A stretch of 64,000 nucleotides of DNA from an uncultured Actinomycetes bacterium (GTDB taxonomy: Bacteria > Actinomycetota > Acidimicrobiia > Acidimicrobiales > RAAP-2), in contig CAIKNP010000016.1 in NCBI GenBank assembly GCA_903828785.1, positions 62,001-126,000 on the forward strand, in the 5' to 3' direction. A program made the translations under genes and the position numbers. Shown here one piece after another: positions 8,796 to 15,962 of this stretch. The notes below the pieces were generated by a model. The model searched no databases and had not been told where the DNA came from. It saw only the letters and a list, made by a program, of their open reading frames with translations. Position 1 is the stretch's first letter. Each line of letters begins with the position of its first letter.

Positions 8796-10487
8796 ATGTC
8801 ATCGGATCTCGAACTCGCTCGCGCGGTCACGCTTCGGTCGATGTCCGAGATCGCCGACGCTTTGGGTATCGACCAGGTCTACGTCGAACCCCATGGCCAC
8901 TCGGTCGCCAAAATCTCACTTGATGTGCTGCCCACCTTGGCAGAACGACCCAAGGCGGCCTACGTCGTGGTGACGGCCGTCACGCCTACGCCCCTGGGGG
9001 AAGGCAAGACCACGGTGACCATTGGACTGGGTCAGGCCTTCAAGCATCTCGGCAAGAAATCAGTCATCTCGATCCGCCAACCTTCTATGGGGCCGACTTT
9101 CGGCATCAAGGGTGGAGCCGCCGGGGGAGGGCGGAGCCAAGCCGTGCCCATGGAGGCCTTTAATCTCCACTTGACCGGTGACATGCACGCGGTGACGGCG
9201 GCGCACAATTTGTTGGCTGCGATGATTGACAACCACCTCTACCAGGGCAACGCCTTGTCCATCGATTCGCACAACATCACCTGGCGCCGGGTGATGGACG
9301 TGAACGATCGGGCGCTGCGCCAGATAATTGTGGGTTTGGGAAGTAAGGATGACGGCCGACCTCGTCAGACGGGCTTTGATATCACCGCGGCCTCGGAGGT
9401 GATGGCCATCCTGGCCCTCTCAACCTCGCTGCTGGACCTACGACAACGGCTGGGTCGCATTGTCGTTGGCTACACCAACGAGGGCGAAGCGGTAACCGCC
9501 GAACAACTCAAGGCCGCCGGTGCGATGACGGTGATCCTCTTGGACGCCCTCAAGCCCAACCTCGTACAGACAATGGAGAATACCCCAGTCCTCGTACACG
9601 CAGGTCCTTTTGGTAACATCGCCCACGGCAACTCCTCGATCCTCGCTGATGAGATTGGGATTCGTTGTGGTGAAGTGTTGATCACCGAAGCCGGCTTCGG
9701 TTCCGACATGGGGGCGGAGCGCTTCTTCAACGTCAAGTGCCGGACGTCGGGACTGGTGCCCGACGTAGCGGTCTTAGTGGTAACGGTGCGGGCCCTTAAG
9801 GTCCACTCTGGTCGCTACAAAGTGGTGGCGGGGAAGGATCTGCCGCCCGCCATGATTGAAGAGAACCCTGACGATGTCTGGGCCGGTGGATCGAATTTAC
9901 GAAAACACATCGAGAACATCCGACTCCACGGTGTCGAACCCGTGGTGGCCATTAACGCCTTTCCCACGGATTTCGATTCCGAGCATCAGGTCGTTCGTGA
10001 CATCGCCGCCGAGTTTGGTGTTCGAGTGGCCGTGACCACCTGCCACGCCGACGGGGGAGCGGGAGCAGTTTCATTGGCCGAAGCGGTGTTGGAGGCCACG
10101 GCGAAACCCAGCGCCTTCCACCCCCTCTACGGCGACGAGTTGTCGCTGAAGGAGAAAATCAATGCAGTGGCCACCCAGATATACGGGGCGGATGGAGTGG
10201 ACTACTCGCCGGCCGCCGAACGTCAACTCGCCACCTACGAGAAGAATGGTTTTGGCCACTTCCCAGTCATCATCGCGAAGACCCATCTCTCAATCTCCTC
10301 TGACCCGAAGCTTCGAGGGGCGCCTACTGGGTGGCGACTGCCGGTTCGCGAAGCCCGCGCCTCAGTCGGCGCTGGCTACATCTACTTGATCTCGGGCGAC
10401 ATGCGAACCATGCCAGGACTTGGATTGAGCCCAGCCGCTGAACGGATTGATATTGACGCCGATGGTCGCATTGTTGGACTGAGTTGA
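8796..10487 (+). CDS. fhs: formate--tetrahydrofolate ligase
   Basis: This 563-aa enzyme has the standard family length. It makes 10-formyl-THF from formate, THF and ATP in cytosolic one-carbon metabolism. Family marks include the P-loop TPLGEGKTT (about residues 66-74), the QPSMGPTFGIKGGAAGGG block, FNLHLTGDMHA, and the C-terminal RTMPGLG. AGGGGG precedes ATG 8796 by 4-5 nt. It is single, with a 370-bp upstream gap and no other one-carbon gene beside it, although folC lies elsewhere in the window. Confidence 0.97.
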   Translation: MSSDLELARAVTLRSMSEIADALGIDQVYVEPHGHSVAKISLDVLPTLAERPKAAYVVVTAVTPTPLGEGKTTVTIGLGQAFKHLGKKSVISIRQPSMGPTFGIKGGAAGGGRSQAVPMEAFNLHLTGDMHAVTAAHNLLAAMIDNHLYQGNALSIDSHNITWRRVMDVNDRALRQIIVGLGSKDDGRPRQTGFDITAASEVMAILALSTSLLDLRQRLGRIVVGYTNEGEAVTAEQLKAAGAMTVILLDALKPNLVQTMENTPVLVHAGPFGNIAHGNSSILADEIGIRCGEVLITEAGFGSDMGAERFFNVKCRTSGLVPDVAVLVVTVRALKVHSGRYKVVAGKDLPPAMIEENPDDVWAGGSNLRKHIENIRLHGVEPVVAINAFPTDFDSEHQVVRDIAAEFGVRVAVTTCHADGGAGAVSLAEAVLEATAKPSAFHPLYGDELSLKEKINAVATQIYGADGVDYSPAAERQLATYEKNGFGHFPVIIAKTHLSISSDPKLRGAPTGWRLPVREARASVGAGYIYLISGDMRTMPGLGLSPAAERIDIDADGRIVGLS

Positions 10488-10599
10488 GCCAAACGCTAAG
10501 GGCCCGGCGCCCCGGAGCGAAGGGCGCGAAAGCGTAGGTCTGTCCGAAGTAGGACGGTTGAAGTAGTTACGAATGAAGGAATCTGTTAAAAATTCTGAG

Positions 10600-10671
10600 A
10601 GCGGGTAGCGGGACTCGAACCCGCACTGCCAGCTTGGAAGGCTGGAACTCTGCCAATTGAGTTATACCCGC
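10600..10671 (-). tRNA. tRNA-Gly (TCC)
   Basis: A full cloverleaf is present: a 7-bp acceptor GCGGGTA/TACCCGC, D-arm ACTC/GAGT, anticodon stem CCAGC/GCTGG with loop CTTCCAA (anticodon TCC), and T-arm GCGGG/CCCGC with TTCGAGT. The discriminator is T and no CCA is encoded. Confidence 0.95.
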
Positions 10672-10707
10672 ATGCGTCGTACGACTCTAGCAGTTTACCG
10701 TGCGCCG

Positions 10708-10713
10708 TAGGCT
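10708..10713 (+). promoter_or_regulatory. -10 hexamer TAGGCT of leaderless haemoglobin gene
   Basis: The hexamer is 6 nt upstream of ATG 10720, with no Shine-Dalgarno between. Confidence 0.5.
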
Positions 10714-10719
10714 TAACCT

Positions 10720-11094
10720 ATGTTGATGACGATGTACGAACAGGTGGGCGGCGACCCTTTCTTCTACGCACTCGTCGAAGCGTTCTATTGCGTCGTTGAA
10801 GAGGACGAGACGCTCCGGCCAATGTATCCCGAGGATCTCACCGACGCTAAGCGACATTTAGCGCTTTTTTTAGTCCAGTATTGGGGTGGGCCACAGACCT
10901 ACATGCAGGAGCGAGGTCATCCTCGATTGCGAATGCGCCACGTGCCTTTTGTCATTAACAAGAGGGCGCGAGAAGCCTGGATGGAGGCGATGACCATCGC
11001 CCTAGAGGCCACGCGAGGCTACCTGTCGCCGGCGCAGTATGACGAAATCTACGCCTATTTCGACATGGCTTCACGGCAAATGCGCAACGTGTAG
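10720..11094 (+). CDS. group 2 truncated haemoglobin (trHbO type)
   Basis: The 124-aa protein has the 2-on-2 globin pattern of the O group: FFYALVEAFY with the helix-B Tyr region, LRPMYPEDL, FLVQYWGGP, the proximal haem-ligand His in HPRLRMRHVPF (about residue 74), and the group-specific Trp G8 in REAWMEAM. Members bind O2/NO in the cytosol and are linked to oxidative and nitrosative stress. TAGGCT 6 nt upstream without a Shine-Dalgarno suggests a leaderless message. The next gene starts 26 nt downstream with its own -10. Confidence 0.93.
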   Translation: MLMTMYEQVGGDPFFYALVEAFYCVVEEDETLRPMYPEDLTDAKRHLALFLVQYWGGPQTYMQERGHPRLRMRHVPFVINKRAREAWMEAMTIALEATRGYLSPAQYDEIYAYFDMASRQMRNV

Positions 11095-11107
11095 GTTGCG
11101 AACTTCC

Positions 11108-11113
11108 TACAGT
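11108..11113 (+). promoter_or_regulatory. -10 hexamer TACAGT of leaderless PH-domain gene
   Basis: TACAGT is followed by 6 nt and GTG 11120. Confidence 0.45.
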
Positions 11114-11119
11114 GGAAGC

Positions 11120-11671
11120 GTGAGTCGTCGTTTCGTAGTAGGAGATGGTGAACGAGTGGTCATTTCGGTGACCCCCACGGCCTGGGGAGTGCGCCTGCCC
11201 GCCTTCACGACGCTGATGTCTCTGGTGCTGGTGATTGCGGCGGCGGTCAAAATCGCATTCGTGCATCGTCACGAAGCTCTCGCCCTGCTCGTCCTTTGCC
11301 TCCCTCCCGCTCTATGGTGGGCAACACGCCTCGTCCGCTGGCGATCGCACAAGGTGCACGTGACCACTGAGCAGGTCGCCGTGGTTGGTGGTGTGTTGCG
11401 CCGCGAATCATTCCGGATCGCCATTGACCAGATTTTGACCTTGGAAGTCCGGCAACGACTCCACCAGCGATTGCGTCGCCAGGGAATAATCGAACTCGTT
11501 ACGAAGCACGACACGGTCACCTTGGGTCCCGTCCGACATCCCGACGCCCTGGCTCGAATGATTGAGCAGCAGCGGCGGCGTCAGCACCCACAGAGTGTCT
11601 CCTACGACGCCCTCTTCGAACCGACCATCCCAGAAACAACGTGGGACCGTAATCCCTTCGCGCCACGTTGA
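11120..11671 (+). CDS. bacterial PH-domain (bPH2/YdbS-like) membrane protein
   Basis: The 183-aa protein starts at GTG 11120; a longer frame runs back into the haemoglobin gene without support. Two adjacent hydrophobic helices (about residues 28-46 and 52-70) are followed by a bPH2-type domain: HKVHVTTEQVAVVGGVLRRESFRIAIDQI, then a GIIEL..KHDTVTLGPVRHPD strand and a C-terminal EQQRRR. This is the layout of YdbS/YdbT-like membrane proteins of unknown exact role. TACAGT 6 nt before the GTG suggests a leaderless transcript. Confidence 0.8.
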   Translation: MSRRFVVGDGERVVISVTPTAWGVRLPAFTTLMSLVLVIAAAVKIAFVHRHEALALLVLCLPPALWWATRLVRWRSHKVHVTTEQVAVVGGVLRRESFRIAIDQILTLEVRQRLHQRLRRQGIIELVTKHDTVTLGPVRHPDALARMIEQQRRRQHPQSVSYDALFEPTIPETTWDRNPFAPR

Positions 11672-11685
11672 TGCATTGATTCCAT

Positions 11686-11691
11686 TAACGT
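11686..11691 (+). promoter_or_regulatory. -10 hexamer TAACGT of leaderless zinc-ribbon gene
   Basis: The hexamer is 6 nt before GTG 11698. Confidence 0.4.
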
Positions 11692-11697
11692 GGCGGG

Positions 11698-11916
11698 GTG
11701 AATAGATTTCGTTGCAATGCCTGTGGGAACATCACCCGATTTGATGTCGTGGAGACCACCACGGTGCAATCCTTCCATCACTTCAGCGTTGGCGGGGAAC
11801 TCACGATTGAAGAGCCTCAAGTCATCGCTCGCTCAATTGAGTCGGTTTCATGTCGCTGGTGCGGACACGGTCGCGACGTTGAGCAGATGGCTGGCGAGCC
11901 ATCCAACGCTGAATAA
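11698..11916 (+). CDS. small zinc-ribbon protein
   Basis: The 72-aa protein has two CxxC pairs, CNACGN (residues 6-9) and CRWCGH (about residues 52-55), separated by about 40 aa, a probable structural zinc ribbon. The pattern FRCN.CGN.TRFDV...VESV.CRWCG is one I associate with conserved actinobacterial hypotheticals; the function is unknown. It is leaderless by appearance (TAACGT-N6-GTG) and lies 5 bp upstream of the next gene, so the two are probably co-transcribed. Confidence 0.7.
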   Translation: MNRFRCNACGNITRFDVVETTTVQSFHHFSVGGELTIEEPQVIARSIESVSCRWCGHGRDVEQMAGEPSNAE

Positions 11917-11921
11917 TCCCC

Positions 11922-12329
11922 GTGCGATCCATCGATGGGGGTCGAGAACGTCCCGTTTCGCGGGACTACGAGGGATATCTGCCTAACGGCCAGTTGGTGC
12001 GCCAAGGCTTTGATGTCCGAACCTTGGTTGTGGCAGTTAAAGCCAACTGCCACGGCTGCGCTTCTCTGCTGGGAGCATCCCGGGAGGACTTCGGCGCGGT
12101 CTCGGTACTCGTGATCGCGGCGTCGGCGATAGATGAGCCGCAGTGGCGTCAGAGTTCCCTCGATCGGCTCATCTCTCCTTCGCTCTTCGAAGCACTCGAC
12201 ATTCGTTTCCCACCTCTGTGGGTACTTGTGGATGGTGAGCGGGGTCTGGTTCTGCGCGAAGGAGTGCCCTTTGGGCCCCGTCAGATCGCTGAGGAAATTG
12301 CCGACCTTACTTTGATGTCACAGGCTTGA
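11922..12329 (+). CDS. thioredoxin-fold-like protein of unknown function
   Basis: The 135-aa soluble protein has a central CxxC-type motif (KANCHGCASLL, about residues 42-48) after a beta strand, a second strand (VSVLVIAAS) and a late FPPLWVLVDGER segment resembling the cis-Pro strand of thioredoxin folds. That fold is inference. The GTG start is 5 bp after the zinc-ribbon gene. A redox or metal-handling role is plausible but not shown. Confidence 0.6.
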   Translation: MRSIDGGRERPVSRDYEGYLPNGQLVRQGFDVRTLVVAVKANCHGCASLLGASREDFGAVSVLVIAASAIDEPQWRQSSLDRLISPSLFEALDIRFPPLWVLVDGERGLVLREGVPFGPRQIAEEIADLTLMSQA

Positions 12330-12361
12330 GTGAGGCTGTGAACGTGATGAAGAGGGGTCCA

Positions 12362-12571
12362 ATGAGCGATATCGAACTTTCAATTAGTTGCAACGACTGC
12401 ATCCGGCGTTCGACGCCCGAATGCAGCGACTGTCTGGTGAGTTTCGTCCTCGGGGGCGAGCCAGAAGTACTGGAGTTGTCGAGCACCATGGCTGACGTGG
12501 CCAGTTTGTTGCACGCCGAAGGAATGATTCCTCGGCTGAAGTTTCGCAGCGTGCGCACGAGCGAGGTCTAG
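12362..12571 (+). CDS. small cysteine-rich conserved protein
   Basis: This 69-aa protein starts at ATG 12362 with GAGGGG upstream; an in-frame start at 12326 has no such site. Four N-terminal cysteines (CNDCIRRSTPECSDC, residues 8-22) suggest one metal site. The rest is an alpha/beta segment (DVASLLHAEGMIPRLKF). It is placed between the thioredoxin-like gene and the PimB-like gene. The function is unknown. Confidence 0.65.
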   Translation: MSDIELSISCNDCIRRSTPECSDCLVSFVLGGEPEVLELSSTMADVASLLHAEGMIPRLKFRSVRTSEV

Positions 12572-12583
12572 TTCAATTCTGGC

Positions 12584-12589
12584 TAGCGT
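12584..12589 (+). promoter_or_regulatory. -10-like hexamer TAGCGT before glycosyltransferase gene
   Basis: The hexamer is 6 nt before ATG 12596. The spacer also contains GGAG, so both leaderless and Shine-Dalgarno starts are possible. Confidence 0.35.
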
Positions 12590-12595
12590 GGAGTA

Positions 12596-13753
12596 ATGGC
12601 GCGCCACTTATTGGTGACCAATGACTACCTGCCCAAGACCGGTGGCATTCAGGTCTATCTTCACGAACTCTGGCGGCGACTGGAGCCTGGCCGTGCGGTG
12701 GTCGTCACCGCGGCGTCGGACCCCAAGGCCGCAGCGTTTGACAGTGAGCAGGAGATCCTCATTGAACGCCTTCCTGGCTCGACGCTCTTTCTACCCACCC
12801 GATCAGCGCTGAGGGCCATTGAAGCGGCCATTGAACGCCACCAGCCTGACGTGGTGCTCATTGATCCCGCCTGGCCACTCGGACTCCTCGGTCCGCATCT
12901 TTCGCGTCCCTACGGCGTCATTCTCCACGGGGCCGAAGTCACGATTCCTGGACACCTCCCGCTGGTGGCCTCCTCGATGCGCCGGGTCTTGCGTCACGCC
13001 CAGTTCGTTCTTTGCGCGGGCAGCTATCCCGAAGCGCAGGCTCGCCGAATTGCGGCCGAGTACCTGCCCCCGGTGATTCAATTGCCACCCGGCGTCGATA
13101 CCAAACGATTTGAGCCTCTGGCGATCGAGCAACGTCGTGCGGTGCGCACCGAACTGGGCTTCACCCCGGAGCAATTTGTGGTGACGTCCTATTCTCGACT
13201 GGTACCGAGAAAAGGTATGGACACGCTGATTAAGGCCTCAGCACAATTACGAGACTCCTTCCCACAACTTCGGGTCGAAATTGGGGGGAGTGGTCGCGAC
13301 CGTGAGCGTCTCGAAAAGATTGCGGTCGCCACTGGGGCGCCCGTCATCTTTAAGGGCCGCGTGCCTGATGAGCTGCTGCCGCGTTGGCTCGCTGCGAGTG
13401 ACGTGATGGTCATGGATTGTCGCAGCCGCTGGCTGGGTCTTGAAGAGGAAGGTTTTGGGATGGTTTTTCTGGAAGCGGCCGCCTGCGGTGTTCCCCAAAT
13501 TGCCGGACGGTCGGGTGGTAGCCACGAAGCGGTCCGAGATGAAGTTACGGGCGTGGTCGTGCAAAACTCCCGCAGCGTCGACGACTTGGCCGCGGCCCTC
13601 GCGACGATGATGCGCTATGAGCAGCGCCGAGAAGTTTTGGCGCATCAGGCCCGCGTGGTGGCCGTGCGTGACTTTAACTGGGACGCCTTAGCCCAGCGCT
13701 TGAGTCAAGAACTCGCCCCTTACGACGGCTTCACGACACTGCATTCTTCATGA
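12596..13753 (+). CDS. glycosyltransferase family 4, PimB-like (phosphatidylinositol mannoside mannosyltransferase)
   Basis: The 385-aa protein is a GT-B enzyme. It shows the N-terminal NDYLPKTGGIQVYLHEL glycine-rich loop, HGAEV, QLPPGVD at the domain linker, SRLVPRKGMDTLI, and the retaining GT4 E-x7-E motif in EEGFGMVFLEAAACG (about residues 282-296). It most resembles PimB, which adds the second mannose to PIM from GDP-mannose at the cytosolic membrane face; the exact acceptor is inferred. It overlaps the next gene by 4 nt (ATGA). Two polytopic mannosyltransferases at 27995-30381 could act later in a similar lipoglycan pathway. Confidence 0.85.
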   Translation: MARHLLVTNDYLPKTGGIQVYLHELWRRLEPGRAVVVTAASDPKAAAFDSEQEILIERLPGSTLFLPTRSALRAIEAAIERHQPDVVLIDPAWPLGLLGPHLSRPYGVILHGAEVTIPGHLPLVASSMRRVLRHAQFVLCAGSYPEAQARRIAAEYLPPVIQLPPGVDTKRFEPLAIEQRRAVRTELGFTPEQFVVTSYSRLVPRKGMDTLIKASAQLRDSFPQLRVEIGGSGRDRERLEKIAVATGAPVIFKGRVPDELLPRWLAASDVMVMDCRSRWLGLEEEGFGMVFLEAAACGVPQIAGRSGGSHEAVRDEVTGVVVQNSRSVDDLAAALATMMRYEQRREVLAHQARVVAVRDFNWDALAQRLSQELAPYDGFTTLHSS

Positions 13754-14430
13754 AGGTCGGCGTTATTCTCCCCACCTTCCGCGAGACCACTGCGGACGCC
13801 ATGGGAGTGGCCCGTCAGGTCGCTGAAAGCGGTCTTGATGGTGTTTTCGCTTACGACCACCTGTGGCCCATGGGGAGTCCCCTTCGCCCCTCCTTCGCCC
13901 CTCTGCCAGTGCTCGCTCGCGTGCTGCAGCTCCACTCGTCGCTCATCGTCGGACCGCTCGTCGCTCGAGTGGGCATGGTGTCGAAAGATCATCTCGTACA
14001 GCAGTTTCGAACACTGGCGTCGCTGGGCCCGGGGCGCGTTATCGCGGCCCTGGGCTCTGGTGATTCTCTCTCGCGAGACGAGCTCGATGCCTACGGTGTG
14101 CACTTTGCTTCGGCGGCGCATCGTCGCGAGCTCGTTCGAGAAACGGCCCTGGTCCTTCGTGACGAATTGCCCGTGTGGATTGGTGGCCTGTCACCAGAGA
14201 CGGTGAACCTCGCGCGAGCCCTGGGGGCGGAGGTGAATTGCTGGAACGCCCCAAACGAGGTCATGGGCAGCATTGGGCAGACGGGCCCGTTCAACTGGGT
14301 GGGGCCCAGCGGGCCTGATACGCACCTTCAGCTCGACGACCTGGCGAGCCTGGGGGCGACCTGGGCAATTTTTGCCCCCGGCGTCGACATCGAAGCCTTG
14401 GCGGCGTGGCGGGGGGCGCGAAACGATTAG
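13750..14430 (+). CDS. luciferase-like (LLM) flavin-dependent oxidoreductase, short form
   Basis: This 226-aa protein is shorter than the usual 280-340 aa of the family. It has the TIM-barrel start of LLM proteins (MKVGVILPTFRET, then DGVFAYDHLWPMG), LGPGRVIAALGSGD, and a late strand (GATWAIFAPGVDI). Some insertion regions appear missing but the frame is intact. Whether it binds F420 or FMN cannot be told. ATGA overlap with the PimB-like gene indicates co-translation. Confidence 0.8.
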   Translation: MKVGVILPTFRETTADAMGVARQVAESGLDGVFAYDHLWPMGSPLRPSFAPLPVLARVLQLHSSLIVGPLVARVGMVSKDHLVQQFRTLASLGPGRVIAALGSGDSLSRDELDAYGVHFASAAHRRELVRETALVLRDELPVWIGGLSPETVNLARALGAEVNCWNAPNEVMGSIGQTGPFNWVGPSGPDTHLQLDDLASLGATWAIFAPGVDIEALAAWRGARND

Positions 14431-14433
14431 TTT

Positions 14434-15645
14434 GTGTCAATGGAGTTTCGCCGCATCAACGGATTGCCACCCTACGTCTTCGCGCAGATCAACGGCCTCA
14501 AGGCCCAAGCGCGCGCCGAAGGTCGCGACGTGGTCGACTTCGGCTTCGGTAACCCCGACCTTCCTAGTCCCGAGCTCGCCGTAGAGAAGTTGGCCGAAGC
14601 GGCGCACAATCCAAAGAACCACCGTTACAGCGCCAGTCGAGGACTGCCAAATTTACGCCTGGCAATGGCCACGCGGTACAAGAAGGTTTTTGACGTCGAT
14701 TTAGACCCCGACACCGAAATTGTCACCACTATTGGGGCCAAGGAAGGTCTTACCCACCTCATGTGGGTCTTGCTGGGACCCGGGGACACCGCCATTGTTC
14801 CCACACCGAGCTACCCGATTCACCTGGCTGGGCCAGGTTTTGCCGGTGCCACGGTGATAACGATTCCTATGTCGGATCCGGGAACGAGCGGCCGCGACCC
14901 GGGTGATGACTTTCTCGTGGGACTCCAAGCGGCGTGGGCCAAAGCCGTGGTTAAGCCTCGAGTCATTATCTGCTCCTTCCCACACAACCCAACGAGTGCC
15001 TCGGTTGACCTGGCGTTCATGGAGCGGCTGGTGGCCTTCGCCCTCGAGCATGAGGTCATTGTCTGTCACGACTTCGCCTACGCCGACTTAGGTTTCGACG
15101 GCTATCAGCCACCCTCGATTCTCCAGGTCCCCAGGTCGAAGGAGTGCTGTGTGGAGTTGTATACGTTGACCAAATCGTTCTCGATGGCCGGGTGGCGCGT
15201 TGGCTTCATGGTGGGCAACACCGAAGTAGTGGCCGCGCTCACCAAATTAAAGAGCTACCTCGACTACGGCACCTTCCAACCCGTTCAGATCGCGGCCATC
15301 GTGGCGATGAATGAAGCGTCGACGTATCCCGACGAGTTGCGAACGATCTATCAGTCTCGTCGTGACGTGTTGATTGAGGGACTGGCGCGCATTGGTTGGC
15401 CGGTAGTGGCACCGAAGGGATCGATGTTTATCTGGGCGCCGATACCCGAGCCCTACGCCGCCCGCGGTTTGCGTTCGCTCGATTTCTCCACGCATCTCAT
15501 AAACGTCGCCTCCGTGGCGACCTCGCCGGGGGTTGGATTCGGCGATGGCGGCGATGGGCACGTGCGTTTTGCCCTCATAGAAAATGAATTGCGAACGCAC
15601 CAGGCGATTCGCAATCTCCGCCGCGCCTTGCCGGAGCTCAGTTAG
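14434..15645 (+). CDS. class I/II aminotransferase (alanine/aspartate type)
   Basis: The 403-aa PLP fold-type I enzyme shows DFGFGNPDLPSPE, HRYSASRGLPNLR, the PLP-stacking region TIGAKEGLTHL, the SFPHNPTS motif, CHDFAYADLGFDG with the pyridine-nitrogen Asp, and the Schiff-base Lys in TLTKSFSMAGWRVGF. The sequence resembles AlaC/AlaT-like pyruvate-glutamate transaminases. GTG 14434 or ATG 14440 may be the start. It sits 3 bp after the LLM gene in the same operon. Confidence 0.92.
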   Translation: MSMEFRRINGLPPYVFAQINGLKAQARAEGRDVVDFGFGNPDLPSPELAVEKLAEAAHNPKNHRYSASRGLPNLRLAMATRYKKVFDVDLDPDTEIVTTIGAKEGLTHLMWVLLGPGDTAIVPTPSYPIHLAGPGFAGATVITIPMSDPGTSGRDPGDDFLVGLQAAWAKAVVKPRVIICSFPHNPTSASVDLAFMERLVAFALEHEVIVCHDFAYADLGFDGYQPPSILQVPRSKECCVELYTLTKSFSMAGWRVGFMVGNTEVVAALTKLKSYLDYGTFQPVQIAAIVAMNEASTYPDELRTIYQSRRDVLIEGLARIGWPVVAPKGSMFIWAPIPEPYAARGLRSLDFSTHLINVASVATSPGVGFGDGGDGHVRFALIENELRTHQAIRNLRRALPELS

Positions 15646-15787
15646 GGGAGCGGATCCTCGGGGCAAAAAGTGCCAATGGGCTGCCCCACGTTCCTCGAGG
15701 ACGTTCGTCCGGTGAGATCATTTCCTTGCCGTTATTGAGCTTTGCTCGCGACCTTTCGAAATGCATAAAAATTCACAAAAGAATTAG

Positions 15788-15816
15788 TTGACACGGTGTA
15801 ATTACAGTGCTGTAAT
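15788..15816 (+). promoter_or_regulatory. nrdJ promoter, TTGACA-N17-TGTAAT
   Basis: A perfect -35 TTGACA (15788-15793), a 17-bp spacer and TGTAAT (15811-15816) make this the best consensus promoter in the window. The predicted start, near 15823, falls inside the first NrdR-like box. Confidence 0.75.
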
Positions 15817-15817
15817 A

Positions 15818-15833
15818 ACACAGCATCTTGCGA
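15818..15833 (+). promoter_or_regulatory. NrdR-like box 1 (11/16 to consensus)
   Basis: ACACAGCATCTTGCGA is compared with the NrdR box acaCwAtATaTwGtgt. Its centre is 31 bp from that of box 2, the three-helical-turn phasing known for NrdR box pairs. Confidence 0.55.
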
Positions 15834-15848
15834 CGCGTAGTGGTCTCA

Positions 15849-15864
15849 CCACTACATGTAGTGG
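15849..15864 (+). promoter_or_regulatory. NrdR-like box 2 (perfect palindrome)
   Basis: CCACTACATGTAGTGG is a perfect 16-bp palindrome (18 bp with flanking A/T) and matches the NrdR consensus at 12 of 16 positions. It is downstream of the predicted start, consistent with repression. Confidence 0.65.
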
Positions 15865-15962
15865 TTGAGGGCGAAAAGGTACTAACCTCTTCTTCCCAGC
15901 CCTTGAGCACCGTGAGCGGCGCACAGAGTTGACATTTACGTACCCAGAAAAGAGTGATTGAA

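Larger units (their letters stand above)
15646..15962. other. nrdJ upstream region
   Basis: This 317-bp non-coding stretch holds a strong sigma-70 type promoter and a dense set of palindromes (see the separate entries). A third half-site arrangement, GTAGTGGT-CTC-ACCACTAC (15837-15855), shares an arm with the second box. ATTACAG-TG-CTGTAAT (15801-15816) is an additional 7+7 inverted repeat over the -10 region. No gene was seen. Confidence 0.7.

Noticed and set aside
8509-8802. 97-codon minus-strand frame upstream of fhs
   Set aside because: Covers the fhs promoter/RBS region and has no recognisable feature.
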